The notes: generated by a model from the letters alone, not told the origin. 64,000 nt of DNA from Planosporangium thailandense (GCF_011947195.1 NZ_JAATVY010000005.1:62001-126000); one strand, 5' to 3'. Shown: positions 24,467 through 33,893, numbered from the stretch's first letter. Numbers and translations are program-made.

Positions 24467-25450
24467 TCAGACCACCCGCCCGTACCCGACGATCGGCGCG
24501 TGGTCCATCTGATGGATCGAGATCTGCTGGCCGGTCTGGGGCGCCTCGATGATCCGCCCGTCGCCGGCGTACATCGCGACGTGGTGGATGTCGCTGTAGT
24601 AGAACACCAGATCGCCGGGGCGGAGGTCGTCGCGCGTGATGTGCCGGACCTGCTTCCACTGCAGCGCCGCGCTGTGGGGCAGCGTCCGGCCGGCCTGCCG
24701 AAAGGCGGCGAGCACCAGTCCCGAGCAGTCGAAGGTGTTCGGGCCGGCCGCGGCCCACTCGTACCACTTGCCGAGTTGCTGGTACGCGTAGCGCAGGGCG
24801 GTGCCGCCGGCGTCGTTGGGGAAGACCGGCACGTACGGGTCGCGCAGACCGCTGCGGCTGGCGCGGGCCGCGTACACCTTGGTGCGCAGGGCCTGCAGTT
24901 CGGCGAGGTTGCTTTCGATGACCGCCTTCGTCACGGTCAGTTCGCGGTCCTGGGTGGACTGTTGCCGCTCCAGGTTCTTCAGGGCCCGCCGCTGGGTCTC
25001 GTACCGGTCGGTGACGACGCGCAGGGCCTGGATGGCCTGGTCCTGGTCGCGCGCGACGTGATCGAGCAGGGCGAGCTGATTCAGCAGCGAGCCCGCTGAC
25101 TCCCCGCTGAGCAGCGCGGTGGCCGGGCCTTCGCCGCTGCTCTTGTAGATCCCGGCCGCGATCGTGCCGACCTTGCGCTGCAGGTCGTCGATCTGCTGGT
25201 TGAGCGGTGCGAGCTGGGCGTCGGTCGCGGCCACCCGGGCGCGGGTGGCGGCCAGGTTCTCCCGGGTGGTGTCGTAGTGCTCGACGACGCTCTCCAGCTC
25301 GTCCCAGGCCGTCGCGACCTGCGCGTCCAGCTCGGCGGGGGTCGGGTCGGCGTACGCCCGGACCGGGCCGGGGACCGTGAGCAGCGTGGCTACGGCCGCG
25401 AAGGCTGCGGCAGCGCGTACGGCGGCGCCCCGGGTGCGATGAGTGCCCAC
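24467..25450 (-). CDS. NlpC/P60 peptidoglycan endopeptidase with coiled-coil N-terminus
   Basis: 327 residues. GTG 25450 follows AAGGG. A signal peptide (AAAAFAAVATLLTVPGPVRAYA) is followed by a long coiled coil (about 30-200; DAQLAPLNQQIDDLQRKVG) and a C-terminal NlpC/P60 domain with catalytic Cys242 (FDCSGLVLAAF) and His290 (HHVAMYAG). The architecture matches RipA/PcsB-like hydrolases, where the coiled coil restrains the enzyme until a divisome or FtsEX-like partner activates it. Exported; cuts D-Glu to diaminopimelate bonds in stem peptides. Confidence 0.92.
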   Translation of the reverse strand: MGTHRTRGAAVRAAAAFAAVATLLTVPGPVRAYADPTPAELDAQVATAWDELESVVEHYDTTRENLAATRARVAATDAQLAPLNQQIDDLQRKVGTIAAGIYKSSGEGPATALLSGESAGSLLNQLALLDHVARDQDQAIQALRVVTDRYETQRRALKNLERQQSTQDRELTVTKAVIESNLAELQALRTKVYAARASRSGLRDPYVPVFPNDAGGTALRYAYQQLGKWYEWAAAGPNTFDCSGLVLAAFRQAGRTLPHSAALQWKQVRHITRDDLRPGDLVFYYSDIHHVAMYAGDGRIIEAPQTGQQISIHQMDHAPIVGYGRVV

Positions 25451-25570
25451 ACCCTTACAACGAGCAAAAGTAACAAAAGCCACTGTACGTATAAATCGGG
25501 CGCGACCGCGCGGTGCCCGCCGGGGTTGGCCGCTCGGCTGGCGCCGTTGCCGAAATGGCAGGCTGAAGGG

Positions 25571-26749
25571 GTGCCGGAAGCCCTCGATGCCGCCCTGACC
25601 GAGATACGCAGCCTTCTGCTCGATCCGGACCACCTCGTCCGCGCCGTAGCCGCCGGCCGGCGGCGCGGCACCCAGCCACGCTGGCAGCGCGCCGAGCTGC
25701 GCCCGGTCTCGGTGAAGGCCGGCCACCAGCTCCAGGTGGTCACCGACGACGGCAGCCGCCCGTACACCCGTAACGTGCCGTGGGGGCGTTCGGCCGACGA
25801 GGCGGTCGATGCGCTGCTGGCCGAGCCGTTCGGCAACTGGTACGTCGAGAGCACCGAGCGCGTGCTCCAGCTACGTGTCACCAAACGCGGGGACGCGCAG
25901 GTGCACCGCGCCGCTCCGGTCGCCGGCCCGTCGACGGCGCGGCCCGCCGCCGGCGCCGCGCCCGCGCACGACCGGGCCGCCGCCCACCTGATCGATCCCG
26001 GTGACCCGCTGTTCGAGGTGATCGGCGGCAGCGCCGCCAAACGCCGGCAGGTCGACGCGTTCCTGCGGGCCCTCGCCGCGACGCTCGCCCATGACGAGCT
26101 GCCGCAGCCGCTGCGCGTGGTCGACCTCGGCTGCGGCAACGCCTACCTCACCTTCGCCGCGTACCGCTACCTGTCGTCGCAGGGCATCGACGTACGGCTG
26201 ACGGGCGTGGACGTCCGGCCCGACCAGCGGGCACGCAACGCCGAGCTGGCCGAACGGCTCGGCTGGTCGGACCGCGTGGAGTTCGTGGCGGGGACCATCC
26301 TCGAGGCCGACGTCGACGGCGCCGACGTGGTGCTCGCGCTGCACGCCTGCGACACCGCGACCGACGAGGCGCTGGCCCGCGCCGTCGGCTGGGGCGCGCC
26401 CTGGGTGCTCGCCGCGCCGTGCTGCCACCACGACATCGCCGCCCAGCTGCGGGGCGGCTCCGCGCCCGAGCCGTACCAGCCGCTGACCCGCCACGGGATC
26501 CTGCGGGAGCGCTTCGCCGACGTGCTCACCGACGCGGTACGCGCGTCGCTGCTTAGGCTGCACGGGTACCGCGTCGAGGTCGTGGAGTTCGTGGGATCGG
26601 TACACACGCCACGCAACCTGCTGCTGCGGGCCCGGCGTACCGGCGCCCCCGTCACCCCGCAGTTGCGGGCCGAGTACGACGAACTGGTCGCGCAGTGGGG
26701 CATCACGCCCGCCCTGGCCCGGCTGTTGGGGCCGGTGCCCGTCACCTGA
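25571..26749 (+). CDS. SAM-dependent methyltransferase (Methyltransf_32, METTL25/GSTCD-like)
   Basis: About 392 residues. The SAM-binding motif is RVVDLGCGNAYLTFAAY, followed by LTGVDVRPDQ, VVLALHACDTATDEAL and the characteristic APCCHHDIA, which together mark the family containing human METTL25 and GSTCD. An N-terminal extension (TEIRSLLLDPDHLVRAVAAG; LRPVSVKAGHQLQVVTDDGS) resembles the usual partner domain. The substrate is unknown in bacteria; RNA or protein are guesses. GTG 25571 abuts an AAGGGG, so initiation may be leaderless or slightly different. Confidence 0.83.
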   Translation: MPEALDAALTEIRSLLLDPDHLVRAVAAGRRRGTQPRWQRAELRPVSVKAGHQLQVVTDDGSRPYTRNVPWGRSADEAVDALLAEPFGNWYVESTERVLQLRVTKRGDAQVHRAAPVAGPSTARPAAGAAPAHDRAAAHLIDPGDPLFEVIGGSAAKRRQVDAFLRALAATLAHDELPQPLRVVDLGCGNAYLTFAAYRYLSSQGIDVRLTGVDVRPDQRARNAELAERLGWSDRVEFVAGTILEADVDGADVVLALHACDTATDEALARAVGWGAPWVLAAPCCHHDIAAQLRGGSAPEPYQPLTRHGILRERFADVLTDAVRASLLRLHGYRVEVVEFVGSVHTPRNLLLRARRTGAPVTPQLRAEYDELVAQWGITPALARLLGPVPVT

Positions 26750-27116
26750 CGTGGCAGACGACGTCGGCCCGGCTCGTGCGGCCCGACGTGACGGTGACTG
26801 GTCGGTCGGCCTGGCAGGGGCCCGTGCCGCCGGGAACTTCCGCGGTCACGGAGTACGTCCCGGGCGGCAGGGTGAGCCGGTAGCTGCCGTCGGAGCCGGT
26901 AGCGACGACGTGGCGGCCGCCCGGTCCTTCGACCGTCACGGAACCGTGAAGCGGCCGCGGGCCAGCGGTACCGGCAAGGCCCAGCGGGCCTCCGCTCGCG
27001 GCGAAGCGCCCCGTCAGGGTGCCGGTGCCGGGCGAGCCGGTGCAGCCGGCGAGCCCGAGCAGCGCCGCCACCACAACCCAGCAGTACGCTCCTGACCAGG
27101 TCTTTCTCGTCATCAT
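26742..27116 (-). CDS. Lipoprotein with carboxypeptidase-regulatory-like domain
   Basis: 124 residues. Signal peptide with a lipobox (LLGLAGC; Cys25). The mature part is a single beta-sandwich with VTVEGPGGRHVVATGSDGSY and LTLPPGTYSVTAEV, the CarboxypepD_reg/Cna-B-like pattern. Two cysteines (GPCQADR, VVCHVR) may form a disulfide. Its stop overlaps the end of the convergent methyltransferase gene by 8 bases. Function unknown; extracytoplasmic. Confidence 0.78.
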   Translation of the reverse strand: MMTRKTWSGAYCWVVVAALLGLAGCTGSPGTGTLTGRFAASGGPLGLAGTAGPRPLHGSVTVEGPGGRHVVATGSDGSYRLTLPPGTYSVTAEVPGGTGPCQADRPVTVTSGRTSRADVVCHVR

Positions 27117-27170
27117 CGCCGTTGGACGCGGTCCTGGCGGCAACGGTTCCGGGCACTGTCCGCAAACGAC

Positions 27171-27201
27171 GAACGGGGCGGCCACCTGGGCCGCCCCGTT
27201 C
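27171..27201. terminator. 13-bp hairpin after the DEAD-box helicase gene
   Basis: GAACGGGGCGGCC, loop ACCTG, exact complement. It lies 13 bases beyond the helicase stop (27214, minus strand) and before the lipoprotein gene. Confidence 0.8.
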
Positions 27202-27213
27202 ATTCGATTCAGG

Positions 27214-28851
27214 TCACTCGCTGTCGGCGGACGCCGCTCCCGCAGCGCCCAAGCCACCGCCGCGACGGCGGCGCCGGCGCGGACGCCGAGGTCCCTCGCC
27301 CTCGCTCGCCGACGGCGCGGCCTCCACGGTGGCCACCTCGGCCGTAGCGGTGTCCGCTTCGGTGCGTCGGCGGCGTCGGCGCCGGCGCGAGGCGGCCGAA
27401 CCGCTCTCGCCCTCGTCACCCGCCGACACTGGCCTGCTGGCCGCGCCGGATCCACCCCGGCGGTTCCGGCGGCGGCTCGGCTTGCCCTCGACGTCCTCCA
27501 ACTGCTCGGCCGACAGGCCGGCGCGCGTGCGGTTGGCGGTCGGCAGCGTGCCGGTGACCTCTGGGGAGATATCGAGGTCAGTGAAGAGGTGCGCCGAGGT
27601 GTGGTACGTCTCGGGCGGCTCCGGCAGGTCCAGGCCGAGCGACTTGTCGATCAGTCGCCAGCGCGGCATGTCCTCCCAGTCCACGAAGGTCACCGCGACG
27701 CCGGTGTGGCCGGCACGGCCCGTGCGGCCGATCCGGTGGGTGTAGGTGTCCGCGTCCTCGGGGCAGTCGTAGTTGATGACGTGCGTGACGCCGGAGACGT
27801 CCAGCCCGCGGGCTGCGACATCGGTGGCGACCAGTACATCGATCTTGCCGGCGCGGAACGCCCGGAGCGCCCGCTCCCGCGCGCCCTGGCCCAGGTCACC
27901 GTGGACGGCCGCGACCGCGAAGCCACGGAAGTCCAGCTCCTCGGCCACCTTGTCGGCGGCGCGCTTGGTACGCGTGAAGATCATCGAGAGGCCGCGGCTC
28001 TCGGCCTGCAGGATCCGGGCCACCACCTCGACCTTGTTCAGCGGGTGGGCGCGGTAGACGACCTGCCGGGTCAGCGGAGACGGGCCGGTCCGGTCGTCGT
28101 GGTTGGCGTGGATGGTCACCGGCTGGCGCATGAACCGCCGGGCCAGCGCCACGATCGGGTCGGGCATCGTCGCGGAGAACAGCATCGTCTGCCGGTCGTC
28201 GGGCAGCATCGCGAGGATCTTCTCGACGTCGTCGAGGAAGCCCAGGTCGAGCATGCGGTCGGCCTCGTCGAGGACGAGCCCGCGCACCCGGTCCAGCCGT
28301 AGCTGCTTGCTCTTCGCGAGGTCGAGCAGGCGGCCGGGGGTGCCGACGACGACCTCCACGCCACGCTTGAGCGCCTCGGTCTGCGGCTCGTACGCCACGC
28401 CGCCGTAGACGGCGAGGACGCGCAGGCCGAGGGTACGGCCGGCGATTTCGAGGTCGCGGGCGACCTGGATGCCCAGCTCACGAGTGGGTACGACGACGAG
28501 CGCCTGCGGAAGGCCGTCGGCGCCCTCGCTGGGGGACAGGGCCCGCTGCAGCAGCGGCAGGCCGAAGCCCAGCGTCTTGCCGGTGCCGGTCGGCGCCTGG
28601 CCGATCACGTCGGCGCCGCGCAGGGCGATGGGGAGCGCGTGCTCCTGGATCTTGAACGCGTGGGTGATGCCGGCGGCCGCCAGGGCGGCCACGATCTCCG
28701 GGTGGACGCCCAGGTCGGCGAAGGTGGGGCTGTCGGGACGGACCGGGGCGCTGTCGGTGGGTTCGGACTCGACTTCGGCCCCGGTCGATTCGGTCGTGGT
28801 GAGTTCGGCTGCGGCCGTTTCTTGGGCCGCTTTCGCTTCCTCGTTGTTCAT
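27214..28851 (-). CDS. DEAD-box RNA helicase (RhlE/CsdA-like)
   Basis: About 545 residues. Q-motif region FADLGVHPEIVAALAAAGI, Walker A APTGTGKTLGF, PTRELGIQ, DEAD in VLDEADRMLDLGF, SAT, and HRIGRTGRAGHTG. The C-terminal tail after about residue 440 is Arg-rich ([26 protein letters not shown]), as in cold-shock helicases that act on rRNA and mRNA. ATG 28851 lacks a clear Shine-Dalgarno; a longer frame from 28923 is possible. An AT-rich 300-base gap separates it from the divergent ferritin-like gene. Confidence 0.93.
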   Translation of the reverse strand: MNNEEAKAAQETAAAELTTTESTGAEVESEPTDSAPVRPDSPTFADLGVHPEIVAALAAAGITHAFKIQEHALPIALRGADVIGQAPTGTGKTLGFGLPLLQRALSPSEGADGLPQALVVVPTRELGIQVARDLEIAGRTLGLRVLAVYGGVAYEPQTEALKRGVEVVVGTPGRLLDLAKSKQLRLDRVRGLVLDEADRMLDLGFLDDVEKILAMLPDDRQTMLFSATMPDPIVALARRFMRQPVTIHANHDDRTGPSPLTRQVVYRAHPLNKVEVVARILQAESRGLSMIFTRTKRAADKVAEELDFRGFAVAAVHGDLGQGARERALRAFRAGKIDVLVATDVAARGLDVSGVTHVINYDCPEDADTYTHRIGRTGRAGHTGVAVTFVDWEDMPRWRLIDKSLGLDLPEPPETYHTSAHLFTDLDISPEVTGTLPTANRTRAGLSAEQLEDVEGKPSRRRNRRGGSGAASRPVSAGDEGESGSAASRRRRRRRRTEADTATAEVATVEAAPSASEGEGPRRPRRRRRRGGGLGAAGAASADSE

Positions 28852-29150
28852 CAAGTTTTTGGGGTGTCTCTCTCGCGGGAGCGCCCCGACTTGACGGGTG
28901 CGCTCGGATGTATGGCGCGCCACGGGCGAATAGAACAGGAGCGAAGGAAATCGCTGGCCGCGCGCTCGCCGGACGCAGCAGGCGTCGGCGGAAGTGAGAA
29001 CAATGTTATCACTAGCTTTGGCCTGCTAAGTTGTGCCGCTTTCGACCTCGCGTCAAGGGCCACCGGCTCCGAGACGCTTGATCTAACAGCCACCGCAACT
29101 ACTTACTGATCGGCACCTATTGCGGTCGGTATAAGGAGTAACCTTCCGTC
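28852..29150. promoter_or_regulatory. Divergent promoter region of helicase and ferritin-like genes
   Basis: About 300 bases with no gene. The part at 28990-29145 is notably AT-rich for this genome (for example TGTTATCACTAG and CTACTTACTGATCGG). A clean AAGGAG lies before the GTG at 29151. The long leader on the helicase side could act in cold-shock control, as for csdA-type genes, but no specific RNA fold is identified. Confidence 0.4.
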
Positions 29151-29807
29151 GTGTCTGAGTATTCCGCGCCGCTACCGCCCGTCGCCGACCTGTTGGGCCT
29201 GTTGGCATATGCCGAACTGGTCGCGTTCGACCAGATGGCGGCCGATGCGCGACTCGCTCCTGATCTGGGCCGACGAGCGCTGCTGAGCGAGATGGCCGCT
29301 CGGGAGATCGACAACTACTGCCGGCTCGCCACCCGGCTGGGTGAGCTCGGCGTCGAGGTCGAGGACGCCATGCGCCCGTACGTGGCGGCGCTCGGCGACT
29401 ACCACCAGCAGACCGAGCCGAAGGACTGGCTCGAGGCGCTGGCCAAGGCGTACGTGGGCGACGGCGTCGCGGACGACTTCTACCGCGAGATCGCGGCCTA
29501 CCTCGAACCGAAGGACCGGGACCTCGTTCTCGACGTGCTCCACGACTCGCGGCACGCCGACTTCGCGGCCGAGGAGCTGCGGGCGGCGATCGCCGCCGAT
29601 CCGAAGGTCGCCAACCGGCTTTCCATGTGGGCGCGCCGGCTCGTGGGTGAGGCTCTCTCCCAGGCCCAGCGGGTGGCCGCGGAGCGGACGGCGCTCGCCG
29701 GCCTCATCGCCGCCGGCGGCGGGGACCTGTCGGACGTGCAGGCGCTGTTCAGAAAGCTGACCAGTGCCCACACCGCTCGGATGGCGGCCGTGGGCCTCAA
29801 CAACTGA
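29151..29807 (+). CDS. Ferritin-like-fold protein (conserved actinobacterial)
   Basis: 218 residues, almost all helical. It contains LLGLLAYAELVAFDQMAADA, LLSEMAAREIDNYCRLATRL and VLHDSRHADFAAEELRAAI, with Glu and His placed as in ferritin-like/MiaE-type diiron folds. GTG 29151 has an AAGGAG. The M. tuberculosis homologue (Rv3210c, from memory) sits in the same neighbourhood as rhlE and a TetR gene. Enzymatic role unproven. Confidence 0.82.
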   Translation: MSEYSAPLPPVADLLGLLAYAELVAFDQMAADARLAPDLGRRALLSEMAAREIDNYCRLATRLGELGVEVEDAMRPYVAALGDYHQQTEPKDWLEALAKAYVGDGVADDFYREIAAYLEPKDRDLVLDVLHDSRHADFAAEELRAAIAADPKVANRLSMWARRLVGEALSQAQRVAAERTALAGLIAAGGGDLSDVQALFRKLTSAHTARMAAVGLNN

Positions 29808-29835
29808 CCCGTCGCCGTACCTTGACCTGATCCGC

Positions 29836-29883
29836 CCGTGATCCTGGGCGCTCAAGCGCCGGCCTGAGCGCCCAGGATCACGG
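29836..29883. terminator. 19-bp perfect palindrome between convergent genes, GATCCTGG ends
   Basis: Arms CCGTGATCCTGGGCGCTCA and its exact complement around a 10-base loop. It lies between the stop of the ferritin-like gene and the stop of the DUF3107 gene. It shares GATCNTGG ends with the palindromes at 41453 and 55940. Confidence 0.85.
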
Positions 29884-29916
29884 CCCGGGCGTACCCGGGG
29901 CGCGGCGCCGCCGCGC

Positions 29917-30144
29917 TCAGCTCGCGGTGAATCCGACCGGGCGCGGGGACGATTCCGCGATCTCGACGTACGCCAGCTTGTCGATCGGCACGATGACCCG
30001 GCGACCCTTTTCGTCGAAGAGCGTGAGAACACCGTCTCGGCCGGAGAGGGCCTCGGCCACCGTCCGCTCGACCTCAGCCGGCGACTGGGCGCTCTCGAGT
30101 GCGAGCTCGCGCGGCGCGAACTGTACGCCGATCTTGACCTCCAC
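29917..30144 (-). CDS. DUF3107 small protein (TB9.4-like)
   Basis: 75 residues. MEVKIGVQFAPRELALES with KLAYVEIAESSPRPVGF at the end matches the DUF3107 family, found next to a TetR gene across actinobacteria. GGAGGA precedes the ATG. Function unknown; the small beta-alpha fold might bind nucleotide or protein. Confidence 0.87.
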   Translation of the reverse strand: MEVKIGVQFAPRELALESAQSPAEVERTVAEALSGRDGVLTLFDEKGRRVIVPIDKLAYVEIAESSPRPVGFTAS

Positions 30145-30160
30145 GTCTTCCTCCTTGATC

Positions 30161-30180
30161 AGGCGGCCCGTTCGCCGCCT
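30161..30180 (-). terminator. 7-bp hairpin between tetR and the DUF3107 gene
   Basis: AGGCGGC, six bases, GCCGCCT. It lies 16 bases after the TetR stop and 17 bases before the DUF3107 start, so it may end or attenuate tetR transcription. Confidence 0.45.
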
Positions 30181-30196
30181 CCGAAGGGTAACGCGG

Positions 30197-30835
30197 TCAG
30201 GACTGCTCGCCGTGAAGCGGGAAGCTCGCGATCCCGCGCCACCCCAGCGTGGCGACTAGTTCCACTGCTTCAGCCTTTCGCACCTGCCGCCCACCTGCCA
30301 ACCAGAACCGGGCAGCGGTCTCCGCCGCACCCACCAGGCCCGCCGCCAGCAGCTCGGCCCGGGCCCGGCTCACACCGGTGTCGGACATGATCGTGTCGGT
30401 GATCGCGGCGATGCAGCTCTGCTCGAGCCGTTCGACCCGCTCCCGGACGGCGGGATCGTTGCGCAGGTCCGACTCGAACACGAGCCGGAACGCCTCGCTC
30501 TCGTGGTCGACGAAGTCGAAGTACGCCTGCGTCGCCCCGTTCACCCGCTCCCGGTTGTCGGCCGTGGCCTCCATGGCCTGGCGCACGCGCTCGACGAGCG
30601 CGTCGCAGTGGGTGTCGAGCAGCGCGAGGTAGAGCTCCAGCTTGCCGGGGAAGTGTTGGTAGAGAACCGGCTTGGAAACGCCGGCGCGCTCGGCGATGTC
30701 GTCCATCGCCGCGGCGTGGTAGCCCTGCGCGACGAACACCTGCTGCGCGGCGGCGAGAAGCTGCTTGCGTCGTGCGGAACGCGGTAGTCGCACCGGTCGT
30801 CCGGTTGCCTGCACACCGCCCGTCGCCGAGGTCAT
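30197..30835 (-). CDS. TetR-family regulator
   Basis: 212 residues. HTH at about 30-65: RRKQLLAAAQQVFVAQGYHA then MDDIAERAGVSKPVLYQHFP. The ligand domain contains DFVDHESEAFRLVFESD. ATG 30835 follows GGAGAGGG. The orthologue in Mycobacterium (Rv3208, from memory) is also next to the DUF3107 gene. The ligand and regulon are not evident from the sequence. Confidence 0.9.
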   Translation of the reverse strand: MTSATGGVQATGRPVRLPRSARRKQLLAAAQQVFVAQGYHAAAMDDIAERAGVSKPVLYQHFPGKLELYLALLDTHCDALVERVRQAMEATADNRERVNGATQAYFDFVDHESEAFRLVFESDLRNDPAVRERVERLEQSCIAAITDTIMSDTGVSRARAELLAAGLVGAAETAARFWLAGGRQVRKAEAVELVATLGWRGIASFPLHGEQS

Positions 30836-30925
30836 CTTCAACCCTCTCCAATCACGCCGCCGGATGCAACTTACCGCCCTTATCCGTTCACGGTAGCCTC
30901 ACGTCAGGCGACGGAGGAGCGCACG

Positions 30926-33874
30926 GTGGACGAAACGGGACAACCAGGCGCGGATGCTACCGCTGCGACGAACGGTGCGGCCGAACGCGACGGCCCGCAC
31001 GACAGTACGCCGACGCGCGACAGCACACCCTGGCCGGCCAACGGCTCCTCCGGGGAGGCCCTTCCCGGATGGCGTCAGTATGGCTCGGGCACGGGCTGGC
31101 CGCCCGTCGGCACCGCACGTGTGCGGGGAGACGATACCTCGGTTCGGGCCCGGACCGACCGGCAAGGGTCGTACGGGGACCCCGTGCCGTCCATGGGCAG
31201 AGGCCTCAACGGCGCCGACCCGGACGGGCGACCGGGCCAGCCGGTACGGCCGTTTGCCGGTTCCGAGCCCGGCGGGTGGGTCGACGGCCCCCGCTACGGG
31301 GACGCCACCGCCGGTTATCGCGCCCCTCATCGGTCGCCGGCCGAGTCCGGACCCGAGATCCCGCCACGCGCGCCGGTCGGCTCGGCGTCGGAGCCGCTGG
31401 CGGCCGGTTCCACGGCACCGGTGACCGTGCCACCCGGCCGGCCCGGTCCCGCTGCGCGACCGCCGTTGTCGCTCGTCCCGCCGCTTGCCGATGCGCCGAC
31501 CCGCGCCGAGACGGGCTCGCGCGCCGAAGCGCCGTCGTACGGGGACGTGCCGTCGTACGCCGCTCCCACGGAGCGACCGGCGGGCGACACCATGATGGAC
31601 GGACCGACCGGCCAGACACCCGTCGCCGGCCGGCAACCGGCCGGTCCCACGGCCGGCCCGGCGTCGGGAGCGTCGCCGTTCAGCCCGCTCGAACCGGCAC
31701 GACCGGTCACTCCGTCGGAACCGGCCCGACCGGTGCGCTCGGTGTCCGCGCCGCCGACGCTGCCGGGTCCGCAGTCGGCGTCACCGCTGCAATCCGCGTC
31801 ACCGCTGCAATCGGCGTCACCGACGCCGCCGGCGGACCCGTCGCCGCAGCCGATGACGCCGCCGTCACCGTCCGGTCGGACCACCGTGGATGGTCCACTC
31901 GGGGACGGCCCCGGCCGATCGGAGTCCGTACTGTTCCAGTCGCCGCTGCCGGAGCCTGCCGCGCCGCCGCTGCCGGAGCCTGCCGCGCCGCCGCTGCCGG
32001 CCGCCCTCCCGGTTCCGTCCGAACCCGACCCGACGGCCGATCCTGTCGGCGGCGGACCGGTGCCGGACGCGGCCCGGGCCGACGCCGGCCGTCATTACGA
32101 ACCGTCCGGCGGGAACACCTATGAACCGTCCGGCGGGAACACTTTCGAACCGTCCGGTGGGGAACCCTCCGATCGGCCAGCCGACCAGCGGGAGTGGCGA
32201 GGGACGGCCGCGTCCGGCCGGCACTACGGCGAGCGGCCGGCGCAGCGGTCACCGTGGGCCCCGGCTTCGCTACCCCCCGGGTACGAGCGGATCCCGACCG
32301 CCCGGGTCGCGCCGCCCACCGAGTACGAGGAGGTGTCCGCCTACCGGGAGCCCGGCGGCGGGTACGGATCAGCCGCCGAGCCGGCTGCGGCCGGTGAGCA
32401 GAGCGCGCGGCTGGACCCGCCGTGGCGCGCGACGGACTCGCCGTGGCCGGAGCCGCACTGGTCGGAGCCGCGCTGGTCGGAACCTTCACGCGCGGGCGAC
32501 ACGCCCGGCTGGACCGAGCGCACGGCCGAGGCGGCACCGCACCGGGCGCTGTTGCCCCAGCGCGTGCCGGCCGCGCCGGACGTGCCCGGCGTATCCGGTG
32601 CGCCGGGCATCGAGCCGGAGGGAGGCCTCCCGGCCGCCGCGCCCGAACTGGCGCGCATCGCGAGCTACCTGCGGGACGAGGACGACGACGGGCAGGTTGC
32701 CCAGCCTGACGGCTTCGACATCCCCGCGGTGCTGGCGGCGGTGCGGATCGTGCCCGGGGTGCGCGACGCCCATGTGCGCACCAATGCGAGCGGGGCGCAG
32801 ACGCTCCGGCTGGAACTGGCCGACGACGCCGATCCCGGCGAGGTCAGCCGCGCGGTCACCCGGCTGCTCAACGAGCGCATGGGGCTCGCGGCCGAGCCCA
32901 ACGACGGGCTCGAGGCCCCGGTGCCCGCGTACTCCGACCCGCTGTCCGCGCCCTCCGACCCGACGTCCGCGTACTCCGACCCGCTGTCCGCGTACTCCGA
33001 CCTGGCGTCCGCGCCGACGGTCCCCGGCCGCCGGCGCGCCGTCGAGGACGACGACCTCCTCGATCGGCCGGGTCGACCGTCGACGCGTTCGGACGATGCC
33101 GGCAGGCATGACGGAGCGGACGAGCGGCGCCCCGGCGAACCGTCGATGACCGACGAGGACCGATCGAAGGTGGACCCCCTGAGCACTGACAGCGCGTCGG
33201 CAACGGACTCCCTCCAGGTGGACGAGCCGGCCGCCGGCCGCCGCCGGGCCCGGCTGGCCGAGACCCAGGGGATCGAGCGCGGGGTCACCGAGTACCGGGC
33301 GCTCGGAAGTCGGGGTACCCGCAGCCGGGTGGCCGAGTCGGTGAGCGGCGCGGCCTACCAGCCGGGTACCGACGTGGGCCGCACCGACCCGGGCAGGGCT
33401 GAGCCTGGCAGGGCTGAGCCGGGCAGAGAGGTCGCGGCGCCGGCGCACCGTCCCCTGCGCGGCGCTTCCGGCGTCGCCCGCGTCATCCTCGACCGGGTCG
33501 AGGTCAGCACGCAGGGCACCGACGCCGTCGTCGAGGTGCGGCTGTCCGCCGCCGCCGCGGCGGCCGTCGGGGTGGCCCAGGGGCCGGCGTTCGACGGGTA
33601 CGTGCTGCGGGTGGCCGCGGTCGCCGCGGCCAACGCGATCGACGACCTGCTGACCGGTTCGGACGGCGTCCCGGCCGCGCGCTGTCTCATCGAGAACGCC
33701 ACGGTCGTGCCCATGGGCGGCTGTGAGGTCGCCGTGGTCGTGCTGCTCCTGGCGCACAACGGCTGGGCGGAGCAGTTGTCCGGTGCCGCGGTGGTCGACG
33801 GCGACCAGCGCCACGCGGTCGTACGCGCGACCCTCGCGGCGGTGAACCGGCGGTTGGAGGCCCTGCTGCCCTGA
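30926..33874 (+). CDS. Very large Pro/Ser-rich disordered protein with conserved C-terminal domain
   Basis: 982 residues. GTG 30926 follows GGAGGAGCG. About 590 N-terminal residues are low-complexity, Pro/Ser/Gly/Glu rich, with internal repeats (ASPLQS; EPAAPPLP; YEPSGGNT). A folded segment (DIPAVLAAVRIVPGVRDAHV; VSRAVTRLLNERMG) follows, then another linker with SDPLSAYSD repeats. The C-terminal domain of about 150 residues (VARVILDRVEVSTQGTDAVV; VAAANAIDDLLTG) is alternating alpha/beta and looks conserved. No known domain recognised. It lies between the divergent tetR and a hydrolase gene. Cytoplasmic by absence of signal or helices. Confidence 0.75.
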   Translation: MDETGQPGADATAATNGAAERDGPHDSTPTRDSTPWPANGSSGEALPGWRQYGSGTGWPPVGTARVRGDDTSVRARTDRQGSYGDPVPSMGRGLNGADPDGRPGQPVRPFAGSEPGGWVDGPRYGDATAGYRAPHRSPAESGPEIPPRAPVGSASEPLAAGSTAPVTVPPGRPGPAARPPLSLVPPLADAPTRAETGSRAEAPSYGDVPSYAAPTERPAGDTMMDGPTGQTPVAGRQPAGPTAGPASGASPFSPLEPARPVTPSEPARPVRSVSAPPTLPGPQSASPLQSASPLQSASPTPPADPSPQPMTPPSPSGRTTVDGPLGDGPGRSESVLFQSPLPEPAAPPLPEPAAPPLPAALPVPSEPDPTADPVGGGPVPDAARADAGRHYEPSGGNTYEPSGGNTFEPSGGEPSDRPADQREWRGTAASGRHYGERPAQRSPWAPASLPPGYERIPTARVAPPTEYEEVSAYREPGGGYGSAAEPAAAGEQSARLDPPWRATDSPWPEPHWSEPRWSEPSRAGDTPGWTERTAEAAPHRALLPQRVPAAPDVPGVSGAPGIEPEGGLPAAAPELARIASYLRDEDDDGQVAQPDGFDIPAVLAAVRIVPGVRDAHVRTNASGAQTLRLELADDADPGEVSRAVTRLLNERMGLAAEPNDGLEAPVPAYSDPLSAPSDPTSAYSDPLSAYSDLASAPTVPGRRRAVEDDDLLDRPGRPSTRSDDAGRHDGADERRPGEPSMTDEDRSKVDPLSTDSASATDSLQVDEPAAGRRRARLAETQGIERGVTEYRALGSRGTRSRVAESVSGAAYQPGTDVGRTDPGRAEPGRAEPGREVAAPAHRPLRGASGVARVILDRVEVSTQGTDAVVEVRLSAAAAAAVGVAQGPAFDGYVLRVAAVAAANAIDDLLTGSDGVPAARCLIENATVVPMGGCEVAVVVLLLAHNGWAEQLSGAAVVDGDQRHAVVRATLAAVNRRLEALLP

Positions 33875-33893
33875 GGTGGCGCGGCTGTCGCGC

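Noticed and set aside
25451-25570. Cyclic di-AMP (ydaO-type) riboswitch before the NlpC/P60 gene
   Set aside because: Actinobacterial wall hydrolase genes often have one, but only about 120 bases are available between two divergent genes and I see no conserved core.
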